Assembly (NCBI RefSeq): GCF_009932355.1
Contig: NZ_LEKU01000011.1
Location: 1 to 64,000 of the forward strand
Direction of reading: 5' to 3'
Length of the DNA stretch: 64,000 bases
Source of the DNA: Riemerella anatipestifer_E
Lineage (GTDB): Bacteria > Bacteroidota > Bacteroidia > Flavobacteriales > Weeksellaceae
Shown here: in pieces, positions 17,021 through 26,445 of the stretch
Numbering within the stretch: position 1 is the first letter of the stretch
How the letters are laid out: every line of letters starts with the position of its first letter
Notes under the pieces: model-generated
Seen by the model: only the letters and a program-made list of their open reading frames with translations
Database searches by the model: none
What the model was told of the DNA's origin: nothing
Position numbers and translations under genes: made by a program

Positions 17021-20000
17021 ATGGAAAAAGGATTTGCAGGACGCATTGCCGAATTTTTCATCAATTCCAAACTCACCATTTTATTGATGATTGCATTGAT
17101 GATAATAGGCGTATATAGCTCTACCCTAATACCTAGGGAAGAAGAGCCACAGATTATAGTTCCGATGGCAGATGTTATGGTAGGCTATCCTGGAGCTAAC
17201 CCTACAGAAGTAGAAAATAGAGTGGTAAAACCGCTTGAAAAGATAATATCCAACATCAAAGGAGTTGAGCATGTACATTCTATGGCAATGAATGGGAAAG
17301 CCATGCTTATCGTACAATTTTATGTAGGTGAAGATACAGAACGCTCTTATGTAAAACTCTATGACGAGCTTATGAAACATAAAATGATGTTTCCTAAAGG
17401 AGTTTACGAGCCTATAGTTAAAACAAGGTCTATAGACGATGTCCCAATGCTAGGGCTTACACTTTGGAGCGAAAACTATAATGATTATCAATTAAGACAA
17501 ATAACAGAGGAATTAGCTTCAGAAATAAAAAAAGTAAAAGATGTTTCTCTAACCAATGTTATTGGAGGAAGAGCCCGCCAACTCAAAGTAATTTTAGATA
17601 AAGCTAAAATGGCAGAATCTAGTGTAGATGCCCTTTCTGTAATGCAAATGATACAAGCGAGTAACGGAAGCTCTCAAACAGGAAGTTTTGTTAATAATAA
17701 TCAGGAATATTTACTGACCACAGGACAATTTTTAACCTCTAAAGAAGATGTAGAAAACCTTGTAGTAGGGACTTCCCAAAATATGCCTGTGTACCTAAAG
17801 CAAATTGCTAAGGTAGAAGACGGTGCTTCTTCTCCTGCCAATTATGTAAGTATGGGGTTTGGTCAACATACTGAAAAAGGACAGAAAAACCCTTCGGAAT
17901 ATCCAGCTATCACTCTATCTGTTTCTAAAGTAAAGGGAGCTGATGCTATGAAAATATCAGAGCAAATTCTAGAGAAAGTAGAACATTTAAAGAAAAATCT
18001 CATTCCTGCAGATGTACATGTAGAAGTAACTAGAAACTATGGCGAAACAGCTTCCCATAAAGTATCCGAGCTACTCATGCACTTAGGTGTTGCTATTTTA
18101 GCAGTTACCATTTTGGTAATGCTTGCTATGGGTTGGAGAGGCGGTTTAGTGGTCTTCCTTTCGGTACCTCTTACTTTTGCACTTACGCTGTTTAGTTATT
18201 ATGTTTTAGGGTACACTCTTAATAGGATTACACTATTTGCATTAGTATTTGTAGTGGGTATCGTGGTAGATGATAGTATTATTATTGCAGAAAATATGCA
18301 CCGCCACTTCCACATGAGGAAGCTCCCATTTAAAGAAGCAGCCATCTATGCTATCAACGAGGTGGGAAATCCTACTATCTTAGCCACTTTTACCGTAATT
18401 GCTGCTATTCTACCAATGGCATTTGTTTCTGGAATGATGGGACCTTACATGAGCCCAATGCCGATAGGAGCTTCTATAGCAATGTTACTCTCACTTTTTG
18501 TAGCACTTACAATCACTCCTTATTTAGGCTATCATCTACTTAAAGTAAAAGATAATGAGGAACATAAAGAAGAACAAGGTCTAGAAACGAGCTTAATTTA
18601 TAAATGGTACAAAAAAATAGAACAGCCACTATTAGATAGTTCTAAGAAACGATGGACAATATTAGGAGTTACTGCAGTATTATTGCTGATTTCTGTATTG
18701 GCATTTTTCACCAAATGGGTAGCGGTTAAGATGCTTCCTTTTGATAATAAAAATGAAATTCAGGTTGTAATAGATATGCCAGAAGGTACACCTTTAGAAA
18801 AAACGGCTGCTGTTACTAAAGATGTTGCCCAGTATTTAAGAACCGTCCCTGAAGTAGTAAACTATCAGAATTATATTGGAGCTTCCTCACCCATTACCTT
18901 TAATGGCTTGGTAAGACATTACGATATGAGAGGACAAAGCAATACCGCAGATATTCAAGTGAATCTTTTGGATAAATCGGCTCGTTCCAAACAAAGTCAT
19001 GATGTAGCTAAAACCATTAGACCAGAAATACAAAAGATAGCGAAAAATTACGGTGCTAATATTAAAATTGTAGAGGTGCCACCAGGTCCACCTGTGCTTT
19101 CTACTATAGTAGCTGAAGTCTATGGTCCTAATTATGAGGAACAGGTAAAAATTGCCGACCAAGTACAACAAATTTTAAAACAAACAGATGATGTAGTAGA
19201 TGTAGATTGGATGGTAGAAGCTCCACAAACAGAGTTTAAAATAATCCCTGACAATGAGAAAAGTATGCTAAATGGCATCGCACCTCAGCAGTTGGTGGGT
19301 AACCTTACTTATCTTATGGGAGAGTATCCTATCTCTACATTGTACGATGAAAAGTCCAATCAGCCTGTTAATATGGTTATGAAGCTAGATGATGCCGAAA
19401 AAGCTACGCTACAAGACATCACTGCTCTTAAAGTAAAGGGACAAATGGGTAACATACTTCCTATAAGCGATATTGCTAAAGTGGAAAAACACACCTTAGA
19501 GAAGAGTATTTATAGAAAAGATCAAAAGCGAGTAGTTTATGTTTTAGCTGATATGGCAGGTGTCTTAGAAAGTCCAGCCTACGCTATATTGGGTATGGAA
19601 GAAAAACTCAAAAAAATGAATCTCCCTGAAGGATATAGCATCAATGAGTTGTATATGGCACAGCCTTCTGATGAAAGCGATTTTACCGTAAAATGGGACG
19701 GAGAGTGGCAAATCACTTTAGAAGTATTTAGAGACTTAGGAGCTGCTTTTTTAGTAGTTATCATCATTATTTATATGTTGATTGTAGGTTGGTTTCAGAA
19801 CTTTAAAACACCTATTGTTATGATGGTTGCTATACCTCTTTCTTTAGTGGGTATTGTACTAGGGCATTGGTTGTTAGGAGCATTCTTTACCGCCACTTCA
19901 TTTATCGGAATGATAGCCTTAGCTGGTGTAATGGTAAGGAACTCAGTATTGTTAATAGACTTTATAGAAATTAGATTGAATGAAGGTGTACCTATGAAAC

Positions 20001-20245
20001 AAGCAATTATAGAAGCTGGAGCGGTAAGAACAACGCCTATCTTATTAACTACTGGTGCGGTTGTGATAGGAGCAGTAATTATTCTCTTTGACCCTATTTT
20101 CCAAGGTCTAGCAATATCATTGGTTTTTGGAGCTATAGTTTCTACAGTTCTTACCCTTCTTGTAGTCCCTTTGGTATATTATATGACAGAGAAAAAGAAA
20201 TGGGATAAAATCCAATCGGAACAATCTGCAGAAATACCAGAGTAA
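17021..20245 (+). CDS. RND efflux pump permease (AcrB/MdtB type)
   Basis: At 1074 residues this is a full-length RND transporter. It has the first helix at about 14-32, a large periplasmic loop, a helix bundle at about 340-510, a second loop, and the last bundle from about 900. The proton-relay Asp pair lies in GIVVDDSIIIAENMHRH (near residue 415), as in drug-exporting HAE pumps; the GxxxD signature of metal pumps (CzcA/CusA) is not seen. The substrate is therefore probably hydrophobic drugs, dyes or detergents, but it cannot be read from the sequence. It is the last gene of the tolC-adaptor-pump operon and ends before a hairpin. Confidence 0.92.
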   Translation: MEKGFAGRIAEFFINSKLTILLMIALMIIGVYSSTLIPREEEPQIIVPMADVMVGYPGANPTEVENRVVKPLEKIISNIKGVEHVHSMAMNGKAMLIVQFYVGEDTERSYVKLYDELMKHKMMFPKGVYEPIVKTRSIDDVPMLGLTLWSENYNDYQLRQITEELASEIKKVKDVSLTNVIGGRARQLKVILDKAKMAESSVDALSVMQMIQASNGSSQTGSFVNNNQEYLLTTGQFLTSKEDVENLVVGTSQNMPVYLKQIAKVEDGASSPANYVSMGFGQHTEKGQKNPSEYPAITLSVSKVKGADAMKISEQILEKVEHLKKNLIPADVHVEVTRNYGETASHKVSELLMHLGVAILAVTILVMLAMGWRGGLVVFLSVPLTFALTLFSYYVLGYTLNRITLFALVFVVGIVVDDSIIIAENMHRHFHMRKLPFKEAAIYAINEVGNPTILATFTVIAAILPMAFVSGMMGPYMSPMPIGASIAMLLSLFVALTITPYLGYHLLKVKDNEEHKEEQGLETSLIYKWYKKIEQPLLDSSKKRWTILGVTAVLLLISVLAFFTKWVAVKMLPFDNKNEIQVVIDMPEGTPLEKTAAVTKDVAQYLRTVPEVVNYQNYIGASSPITFNGLVRHYDMRGQSNTADIQVNLLDKSARSKQSHDVAKTIRPEIQKIAKNYGANIKIVEVPPGPPVLSTIVAEVYGPNYEEQVKIADQVQQILKQTDDVVDVDWMVEAPQTEFKIIPDNEKSMLNGIAPQQLVGNLTYLMGEYPISTLYDEKSNQPVNMVMKLDDAEKATLQDITALKVKGQMGNILPISDIAKVEKHTLEKSIYRKDQKRVVYVLADMAGVLESPAYAILGMEEKLKKMNLPEGYSINELYMAQPSDESDFTVKWDGEWQITLEVFRDLGAAFLVVIIIIYMLIVGWFQNFKTPIVMMVAIPLSLVGIVLGHWLLGAFFTATSFIGMIALAGVMVRNSVLLIDFIEIRLNEGVPMKQAIIEAGAVRTTPILLTTGAVVIGAVIILFDPIFQGLAISLVFGAIVSTVLTLLVVPLVYYMTEKKKWDKIQSEQSAEIPE

Positions 20246-20267
20246 CTTTAAAACAAATTTTCACATA

Positions 20268-20305
20268 AACATTGCTAGGTATTTTTTTAACAACTTAGCA
20301 ATGTT
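20268..20305 (+). terminator. Likely terminator of the efflux operon
   Basis: Inverted repeat AACATTGCTA/TAGCAATGTT with an 18-base loop, followed by a short TTTTCT run. Confidence 0.55.
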
Positions 20306-20353
20306 TTCTAATTTAAGAGATAAATAACAACAGAAATACATTAGTTAAAAAAA

Positions 20354-20560
20354 ATGAAAACAAGAATAATACACGCCGTAGCAGGAACTATGGTTTTAAC
20401 CAGCTTACTACTGGGACTTTATGTGCACGAAAATTGGTTTTTCTTTACAGGTTTTGTGGGGCTTAACTTATTACAATCCTCTGTAACTAATTGGTGTTTA
20501 CTCAAAACTATTTTAGAAAAAATAGGTGTTGAAGATGATAGCAATAGTTTTGGTTGCTAG
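20354..20560 (+). CDS. DUF2892 small membrane protein
   Basis: This 68-residue protein consists of two membrane helices (about 8-25 and 28-48) and the DUF2892 pattern: MKTRIIHAVAGTMVLTSLLLGL, then WFFFTGFVGLNLLQSSVTNWCLL. The conserved NxxQSxxTxxCP-like block is visible as LNLLQSSVTNWC. DUF2892 proteins often accompany rhodanese-like or sulfur-handling genes, but none is adjacent. It follows the RND pump operon by about 100 bases across a hairpin. A Cys is the last residue. Confidence 0.85.
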   Translation: MKTRIIHAVAGTMVLTSLLLGLYVHENWFFFTGFVGLNLLQSSVTNWCLLKTILEKIGVEDDSNSFGC

Positions 20561-20575
20561 ACACTTAAATAAAAA

Positions 20576-20602
20576 ATAGGCTACCTTTTAAGGGTAGCCT
20601 AT
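20576..20602 (-). terminator. Terminator of the broken lipoprotein gene
   Basis: Stem ATAGGCTACC/GGTAGCCTAT, followed on the minus strand by TTTTTTATT. It also stands directly behind the DUF2892 gene on the other strand. Confidence 0.75.
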
Positions 20603-20618
20603 GCTTATTAGAAACAAT

Positions 20619-21451
20619 TTATTTATTGTAGGTGATGGTATAGGTATTAGTATCACTGCTACTGCCATTGCTGTTATTTGAGTAAGTATAAGTACTAACT
20701 ATATTAGTAGGGTAGCTATTTGAGTTATAGGTATTTTGATATGTTGTTTTATAGGTATTGCCGTTGCTATCAATTGAGGTATAGGTAGTATAATTATTTT
20801 GTGTAAAAGATAATTCGCCCTCCATAATAAGATTTAGACCTAATAGAGCTTCCTTAAACCCAGCTATATTCTTGAAAATACCATTTTTATCATCATAAGA
20901 AATAGTGCTATTAAAAACACTTGTGGAATATTGAGATGTATGTGTACTTACATATTTAGAAACCTGTCCGTCTGTGAGTGTGTAGACATAAGACCCACTA
21001 CTAGTGTAAGTGCCACTTGGATAGGTATAAACTTGAGTTTCTTCAGTTGTTACAGTACCATCGGTATTATAGGTATAATTAGTTTCTATCTTTAAACTAT
21101 ATTGTTTGTTGTTTTTAGTTCCTGTTGATACGGTTTTGGTAAGTCTACCATTGAGGTATTCAAAGGTAGTAGTAGTAATATCTACATCTTTTTTTCAACA
21201 ATTTTAGAAATAAGGTTGTTAGAGTACTCAAAATTGATAGTATTAGTATCTGAACCATAAGCTCCAACTATTTCTAATAGTTTATTTCCGTTATAGGTAA
21301 GAGTGATAGTGGAATCGTCGCCGTCTTCTGATGTAGAATGAATTTTAGTAGGAAGTACAGGGGTGCTTTCTGTTACAGTTTCATCATTTTCACTTCTGTT
21401 GCAAGACATTAGACTTACTGCTATCGCAGTCATTAGGATAAACTTTTTCAT
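20619..21451 (-). pseudogene. Tyr/Asn-rich lipoprotein gene split by a one-base frameshift
   Basis: The 5' part (21451 down to 21182) encodes a lipoprotein start MKKFILMTAIAVSLMSC with lipobox Cys17, an acidic Ser/Thr linker and a NGNKLLEIVG repeat-like strand, then hits a stop just after a run of seven A (minus strand). Adding one A restores a single frame through TTTTFEYLNGRLTKT and a long run of Tyr/Thr-rich strands to the stop at 20619. The full product would be about 277 residues. Such proteins look like RHS/YD-type or DUF4595-like outer-membrane lipoproteins, but I do not name a family. The break could be a sequencing error, a recent mutation or slippage-based switching. Confidence 0.75.
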
Positions 21452-21468
21452 AGATAAAATATTTTCTA

Positions 21469-21476
21469 CAAATTTA
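21469..21476 (-). promoter_or_regulatory. -7 box of the broken lipoprotein gene
   Basis: Minus-strand TAAATTTG, 17 bases before the ATG at 21451. Confidence 0.45.
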
Positions 21477-21551
21477 AGAATAATATAGACCTTATAAAAC
21501 CTACCTAACAGAAAAATTAAGAGAGTTTTGTATAAAATTTCTCTCAAAAAC

Positions 21552-21582
21552 TTGCACACTTCTGCAAAAGGTTATAAGTTTG
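21552..21582 (+). promoter_or_regulatory. Promoter of leader cistron, locus 1
   Basis: TTG (21552-21554), 20-base spacer, TAAGTTTG (21575-21582), then 10 bases to an ATG. The same arrangement, with the same spacings, precedes the paralogous leader at 49432. Confidence 0.75.
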
Positions 21583-21592
21583 CTTCAGTTTT

Positions 21593-22071
<479 letters not shown>

Positions 22072-22098
22072 ATATTAACAATTTTAAAATTAAATATT

Positions 22099-23919
22099 AT
22101 GAAAACAACAGCTACAAAATTAAGTGTGTTAGCTTTTCTAGGACTAGGGCTGGTAGCTTATGGACAAAGCGGTAAAATAGGGGTTAATACCAGTAAACCT
22201 GCTGCTACACTAGAGGTACAACCTACCTCTACTAACTTAGCTGGAACTACTAACGAAGGGTTCATCGCTCCGAAACTTTCTAAAACCCGTATTGCTGCTA
22301 TAGCTAGCCCTGTAGAAGGGACATTAGTTTATGCTACAGACGAAGCCGATAGTAAAATTTCAGATTATACAGGTACAGATGCCAAAGTAGCTAAAATCAC
22401 CGAAAAAGGCTACTACTATTACAACGGTACAGAGTGGGTAAAGAGTGCCGCAGGAACCTATAGCGAGATTTGGAAAGAGAATAAGTTTACAAGCAATGGG
22501 ATAGTTAACAGAGAGGTTATACTCCCATTCTTAGATTCAGGGGGAGAGAAAAGAAATAGAATAACTGCTTCTTTTCAATCTCCAGATAAAGTGAATGAAC
22601 TTGGTTTTTCACTATCGGCTTATGGGATAGGAATAACAAGATATACTAACACAATTAACCCTACAGCACTGGTTTTAGAAAAATTAAGAGGCACAATAGA
22701 TAACCCTACCGCTATACAAAGCGATGATGGAATAGGACAAATACACTTTAGAGTAGGAGACCCTACAGGTACTTTTTCAGGAGATAGAAATGCTTCATTT
22801 TTCAGAACAACGGTATTAGAGTATAATGATTTGAATTCGTTTTCATCTGAATTAGCTTGGGGAGTTAGACGAACAACAGACTCTCAGCCCTATTTTGCCA
22901 TGTTCCTCTCTCCTGATGCAGGGCTTGGAGTAGGTAATAAAGCTACCGATGAACGCCTTTTGGTAAGAGGATATCCTAATCATCAAAACATTGTTAAATT
23001 TAAGTCTGACACCAATATTGATGCTTTTTGGATTACTAACCAATCGCATACTTACACCCGTTCATTTACAGCATTAGGAGAAGGGGCAATAGGCTCTGTA
23101 ATCAATATTCAAAACGATTCTAAAACAGGAGCTACACAAGCCAACAGATGGATGTGGTTTAACGCCTACAATGCTACCCCAACTGACCCTGCATCTGGTT
23201 ACAGAGAGGGGTTGCACTTGTGGTCTTACAATACGGATAATTCTGCTCCAAGCTCAGGACCTAAACTCATTATTAAGGACAACGGAAATGTAGGGATAGG
23301 AGGTGCTTACGCTTATGAGGCTAATCCTGATATTGATGAGAAACTGGTAGTGGGTGGCTCTATTAAATCTACCGCATTAGCAGGTAATGGGCTTAAAAGT
23401 GTAATGGCTGATGAAAATGGTAAACTGGTAGTAGGAACTTCTGCAACGGCTCTAGGCTTGTGGACTAATGATGCTAATAATAATTTAGCTAGATTGGCTA
23501 CTACTTCTGATGGTACTACTGCTAGAACTAATGATAACCGAGTTACCATAGCAGACGACGGAGCAGTTACAGCTAAAAGTTTTATAGGATACAGCGGAGC
23601 TACCATTTTCCCAGACTATGTGTTCCAAAAGTATTACACAGGTAACTCTAGCATCAAAGCAGATTATCACTTTAAAACCCTTAGCCAAGTAGAAGACTTT
23701 GTAAAAACCAATGGGCATTTGCCAGGGTATTTGTCTGCTGCAGAAATCAAAAAACAAGGTTATATAGACCTTATGACAACTCAACTCACTAATGTAGAGA
23801 AGATAGAGGAACTCTATCTGCATAGCATAGAGCAAGACAAAGCTCTAAAAGCTAAAGATGCTAAAATAGCAGAATTAGAAGCTCGTTTACAGAAGCTAGA
23901 AGCTTTATTAGTAAAATAG
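22099..23919 (+). CDS. Large surface protein with signal peptide
   Basis: This 606-residue exported protein has a signal peptide (residues about 1-22, ending VAYGQ). Next comes the motif KIGVNTSKPAATLEV, which opens many flavobacterial cell-surface and tail-fibre-like proteins. A GYYYYNGTEWVK strand and a long beta-rich middle follow. The C-terminus has the recurring pattern DYVFQKYYTG ... HFKTLSQVEDFVKTNGHLPGYLSAAEIK, then a coiled coil (about 560-606). I see no type IX sorting domain. It is probably an adhesin or surface-layer fibre. It lies 27 bases after the phase-variable leader frame and ends in its own terminator. The paralogue of its N-terminus is at 50544. Confidence 0.8.
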   Translation: MKTTATKLSVLAFLGLGLVAYGQSGKIGVNTSKPAATLEVQPTSTNLAGTTNEGFIAPKLSKTRIAAIASPVEGTLVYATDEADSKISDYTGTDAKVAKITEKGYYYYNGTEWVKSAAGTYSEIWKENKFTSNGIVNREVILPFLDSGGEKRNRITASFQSPDKVNELGFSLSAYGIGITRYTNTINPTALVLEKLRGTIDNPTAIQSDDGIGQIHFRVGDPTGTFSGDRNASFFRTTVLEYNDLNSFSSELAWGVRRTTDSQPYFAMFLSPDAGLGVGNKATDERLLVRGYPNHQNIVKFKSDTNIDAFWITNQSHTYTRSFTALGEGAIGSVINIQNDSKTGATQANRWMWFNAYNATPTDPASGYREGLHLWSYNTDNSAPSSGPKLIIKDNGNVGIGGAYAYEANPDIDEKLVVGGSIKSTALAGNGLKSVMADENGKLVVGTSATALGLWTNDANNNLARLATTSDGTTARTNDNRVTIADDGAVTAKSFIGYSGATIFPDYVFQKYYTGNSSIKADYHFKTLSQVEDFVKTNGHLPGYLSAAEIKKQGYIDLMTTQLTNVEKIEELYLHSIEQDKALKAKDAKIAELEARLQKLEALLVK

Positions 23920-23929
23920 TTTAATCTTT

Positions 23930-23965
23930 CCCCATTGTGATAGGTATCGCAATGGGGCTTTTTTA
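23930..23965 (+). terminator. Terminator after surface protein 1
   Basis: Stem CCCCATTG/CAATGGGG followed by CTTTTTTAT. Confidence 0.85.
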
Positions 23966-24018
23966 TACTTCACAAAGTATTATAAACATCTAACACTAAC
24001 ATCAAAAATTTATACATT

Positions 24019-24738
24019 ATGAACACTTTAAAAGCGTGGTTGCGTCCCAACCTACTGACTAAAGATGACCCTAACGATTTTGTAGCCGTGCCACTTCTAG
24101 GTGGTAGCCTTGGCATTACAGAAATCATAGAAGCCCTTAAAAAAGAAGGTATGGAGATACAGACCGAAACGGCGGTAGATATCATCACCCGTTTTAACCG
24201 CAAGGCATCAGAGCTAGTACTTAATGGATATAGCGTGAATACAGGACTGGTGTATATGCGTCCTGCCATTAAGGGCGTGTTTTATGACAAGACTTGGGAT
24301 AAGGAGAAGCACTCGGTTTACGTAAATGTAAACCAAGGCACCGACCTAAGAAAAGCCGCCAACGATACCAAAGTGGAAATCTTAGGCGAACAATCTAGCC
24401 CAATGAGCGTGTTCAGCATTATCGACAAAGCCACTGGTAAAGCAGATGGTACGCTTACTAAAGGCAAAAATGCCGAAATCAAAGGCACTTATATTAAAAT
24501 AGACGGGGACAATCCTAAAAATGGTATCGTCTTTAAAAACTTAGACAACCAAAATGAGGTTAAGTTGGCTAAAGATAGTATCGTAATCAATGAGCCGTCA
24601 AGGTTACTCATACTGATTCCTTCAGATTTAGAAGCAGGAAACTATGAACTCAGCATTACCACGCAATATAGTAATGGTAAAACAGTGCTTAAAGAGCCAA
24701 GAACAGAGGTGTTATCTACCCCTATAGTGATTGGTTAA
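24019..24738 (+). CDS. HU-like DNA-binding protein with DUF4469 domain
   Basis: This 239-residue protein has an HU/IHF-like DNA-binding domain (residues about 1-125) and a C-terminal Ig-like DUF4469 domain (about 135-235). The first part shows MNTLKAWLRPNLLTKDDPNDF, GITEIIEALKKEGMEIQTETAVDIITRFNRKASELVLNGYSVNTGL; the second shows KGTYIKIDGDNPKNGIVF and RLLILIPSDLEAGNYEL. Such proteins are common in Bacteroidota; their DNA targets are not known. The base composition is more GC-rich than the flanking genes, suggesting separate origin. It follows surface protein 1 across a terminator and has its own terminator. An HU-like gene also lies in locus 2. Confidence 0.88.
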   Translation: MNTLKAWLRPNLLTKDDPNDFVAVPLLGGSLGITEIIEALKKEGMEIQTETAVDIITRFNRKASELVLNGYSVNTGLVYMRPAIKGVFYDKTWDKEKHSVYVNVNQGTDLRKAANDTKVEILGEQSSPMSVFSIIDKATGKADGTLTKGKNAEIKGTYIKIDGDNPKNGIVFKNLDNQNEVKLAKDSIVINEPSRLLILIPSDLEAGNYELSITTQYSNGKTVLKEPRTEVLSTPIVIG

Positions 24739-24743
24739 TTAAA

Positions 24744-24773
24744 AACGGAACACAAATTTGTGTTCCGTTTTTT
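24744..24773 (+). terminator. Terminator after the DUF4469 gene
   Basis: Perfect 13-bp dyad AACGGAACACAAA/TTTGTGTTCCGTT, followed by TTTTTT. Confidence 0.9.
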
Positions 24774-24775
24774 AG

Positions 24776-24811
24776 CAGTTCGCCTCTGCTCGTACGAGCA
24801 GAGGCGAACTG
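24776..24811. repeat. 36-bp perfect palindrome
   Basis: CAGTTCGCCTCTGCTCG, TA, then its exact complement. It lies between convergent genes, directly behind a normal terminator, and has no T-tract of its own. Confidence 0.9.
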
Positions 24812-24821
24812 TCTTATCTAG

Positions 24822-24857
24822 CAGAGGTGTTCTGCTTTACCGAGCAGAACACCTCTG
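24822..24857. repeat. Second long hairpin, related to the first
   Basis: CAGAGGTGTTCTGCT, six bases, then its exact complement. Both hairpins share the CAGAGG/TCTGCTC vocabulary but are not copies of each other. Confidence 0.85.
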
Positions 24858-24896
24858 ACAATAGGGATGATTCTATAAGAAATACTTCTACAAAAT

Positions 24897-24919
24897 AAGG
24901 CTACCTTTGGGGTAGCCTT
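24897..24919 (-). terminator. Terminator of the YkvA-like gene
   Basis: Stem AAGGCTACC/GGTAGCCTT just behind the stop codon of the minus-strand gene; T-rich on both sides. The stem core GGCTACC/GGTAGCC also occurs at 20576-20602. Confidence 0.65.
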
Positions 24920-24923
24920 TGTT

Positions 24924-25247
24924 TTAATTTATCTCAATGGTTTTTACCATTTTTTTCTTGGTTTCCCATTCGGAGAATTGGTTGAGCTCTTTCATTAAGA
25001 GCGGAAGCACTAAAGCCAAAATACCCAAGTCGTCCATCACCCCAATAGCAGGTATAAAATCTGGTAAAATGTCTATAGGCGAAATAATATAAACTAAGGC
25101 TATGGCGGGAAGTAAAACATTCTTAACCGAAGGTTTATATTGTTTGCTAATGGTGGCTTTTATCATTCGTAAAAGTTCGGGCATTCTTCTTAAAAGCCCT
25201 TTGTTTTGAAACAAAGCCAATCCCAAAAACTTTAATCTAGATTTCAT
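24924..25247 (-). CDS. YkvA family (DUF1232) membrane protein
   Basis: This 107-residue protein has the DUF1232 signature in its second half: KNVLLPAIALVYIISPIDILPDFIPAIGVMDDLGILALVLPLLMKEL, a membrane hairpin with the typical SPIDLIPDF turn. The N-terminal 35 residues are basic and cytosolic. Family members are widespread, small and of unknown role. It is the last gene of a minus-strand run starting near 30 kb, but is separated from the next gene by 55 bases. Confidence 0.88.
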   Translation of the reverse strand: MKSRLKFLGLALFQNKGLLRRMPELLRMIKATISKQYKPSVKNVLLPAIALVYIISPIDILPDFIPAIGVMDDLGILALVLPLLMKELNQFSEWETKKKMVKTIEIN

Positions 25248-25302
25248 TTTTTATATGATTAAATAATTCAGGAGCAAAATACTCAAAATCCGTTCCAAAA
25301 TA

Positions 25303-25860
25303 TTATTTGGCTATTGTTTCTACCAGTTGGTGTACATTGGCAGAATTCCAATCGTTGGCGGTATCGTCCTTTTCTACAATTCTCCCCGTTTTGTCTATAA
25401 TAAAAGTCGTAGGGAAGGATTTGGGTAGTAGCTTGTCTAAAATAGGGCTTTGGGCAATATAGACAGGAGCGGTATAGTGGTTATCCGCTAGAAATTGCTT
25501 CACTTTTTCCTCATCATCTTGCATAGCGATAAGTACAAAACTCATTTTGTCGTTTTGTTTATCGTAGAGTTTTTGGATAGAACCCCATTCTGCGCGGCAA
25601 GGTGGACACCAGCTTCCCCAAAAGTTAAGAAACAGTGTTTTACCTTTAAAATTTTTTAGATTGGTATCAGGTACATTAACACCTTTTAGACTAATATCAA
25701 ATTCTTCATCAGTAATGAGTAAAGCATTGTCTAGCTTTTCTATGGCAGGTTTCATAAGAAGCTGACTCCTTACAAAATCTCCAAATTTAGGAAATAAAAA
25801 CACCGACAATAGCAAGGCGGTAAGTAGTAAGAAAATGAAATTCTTTTTTAGAAAATTCAT
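25303..25860 (-). CDS. TlpA/ResA-like thioredoxin-fold protein
   Basis: This 185-residue protein has an N-terminal membrane anchor (about 7-24) and a periplasmic thioredoxin fold (about 45-183). The active site is WCPPC in NFWGSWCPPCRAEW (near residues 80-93), with the cis-Pro loop KSFPTTFIIDKTGRIV. Such proteins reduce disulfides in the periplasm, for example for cytochrome c assembly or repair. It lies 19 bases after another thioredoxin-fold gene in the same direction, so the two are probably co-transcribed. Confidence 0.9.
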   Translation of the reverse strand: MNFLKKNFIFLLLTALLLSVFLFPKFGDFVRSQLLMKPAIEKLDNALLITDEEFDISLKGVNVPDTNLKNFKGKTLFLNFWGSWCPPCRAEWGSIQKLYDKQNDKMSFVLIAMQDDEEKVKQFLADNHYTAPVYIAQSPILDKLLPKSFPTTFIIDKTGRIVEKDDTANDWNSANVHQLVETIAK

Positions 25861-25879
25861 AGTGTTATATTTAGTTAAA

Positions 25880-26443
25880 TTACAGCAGTTCTAAAATTTC
25901 GTTTAGGGTATCTTTACCTTTATTTTTGGCGTAATAGACTTGCAAATCGTTGTGGAATTGCTCTTTAGAATAAGTATCAGGAGAGGTTTTAAACTTTTCA
26001 AACAGCTCTACACCATATTTAGGGCGAGGTCCCCAAGTTTTAATCACATTAAAGGTTTCATCTAAGATTAAGACTTTCGGGATAGACCTGCCTCCGTTGG
26101 TTAAAAATTGGTCTATAAGGGAAGTGTCAGAATCTCTATAAAATAGTCTTACATCATTTCTACCTTCAAAAAAACGAGCCAATACAGGCACGAGTTGACT
26201 GGCATCTCCACACCAAGGCTCCGAAATAATGAGTATTTTACCATTGAATTTTTTGGATTCTAAAGTTTTAAAATTCTCATCCGTAGGTTTGAATACCTTT
26301 AACATACGGTTCATTCTTTGAAGTCCTAGTTCGTAGTAAGGTTTTTTCTCTGCCTCTTCTTCGGTTTTAGGGTGGCTTATTCTGTGGTGAGTTTCTTCTA
26401 AATAAGCCTCAAAAGAAACGGCTTTATCCCAATAGTTTTTCAT
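25880..26443 (-). CDS. Thioredoxin-family protein with a single-cysteine motif
   Basis: The product has 187 residues and no signal peptide. The thioredoxin-fold part (about 55-180) has PWCGDASQLVPVLARF where a CxxC is usual, so only one Cys is at the active site (WCGDAS). This is the Thioredoxin_9-type pattern. The cis-Pro loop is RSIPKVLILDETF. The protein may therefore act as a monothiol oxidoreductase or peroxidase helper; this is inference. It sits 2 bases from the chorismate synthase gene and 19 from the TlpA-like gene, in one operon-like row. Confidence 0.85.
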   Translation of the reverse strand: MKNYWDKAVSFEAYLEETHHRISHPKTEEEAEKKPYYELGLQRMNRMLKVFKPTDENFKTLESKKFNGKILIISEPWCGDASQLVPVLARFFEGRNDVRLFYRDSDTSLIDQFLTNGGRSIPKVLILDETFNVIKTWGPRPKYGVELFEKFKTSPDTYSKEQFHNDLQVYYAKNKGKDTLNEILELL

Positions 26444-26445
26444 AG

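Noticed and set aside
24744..24919. Small RNA gene in the hairpin-rich gap
   Set aside because: Hairpins are present, but no promoter with a TAnnTTTG box was seen on either strand; listed only as terminators and palindromes.
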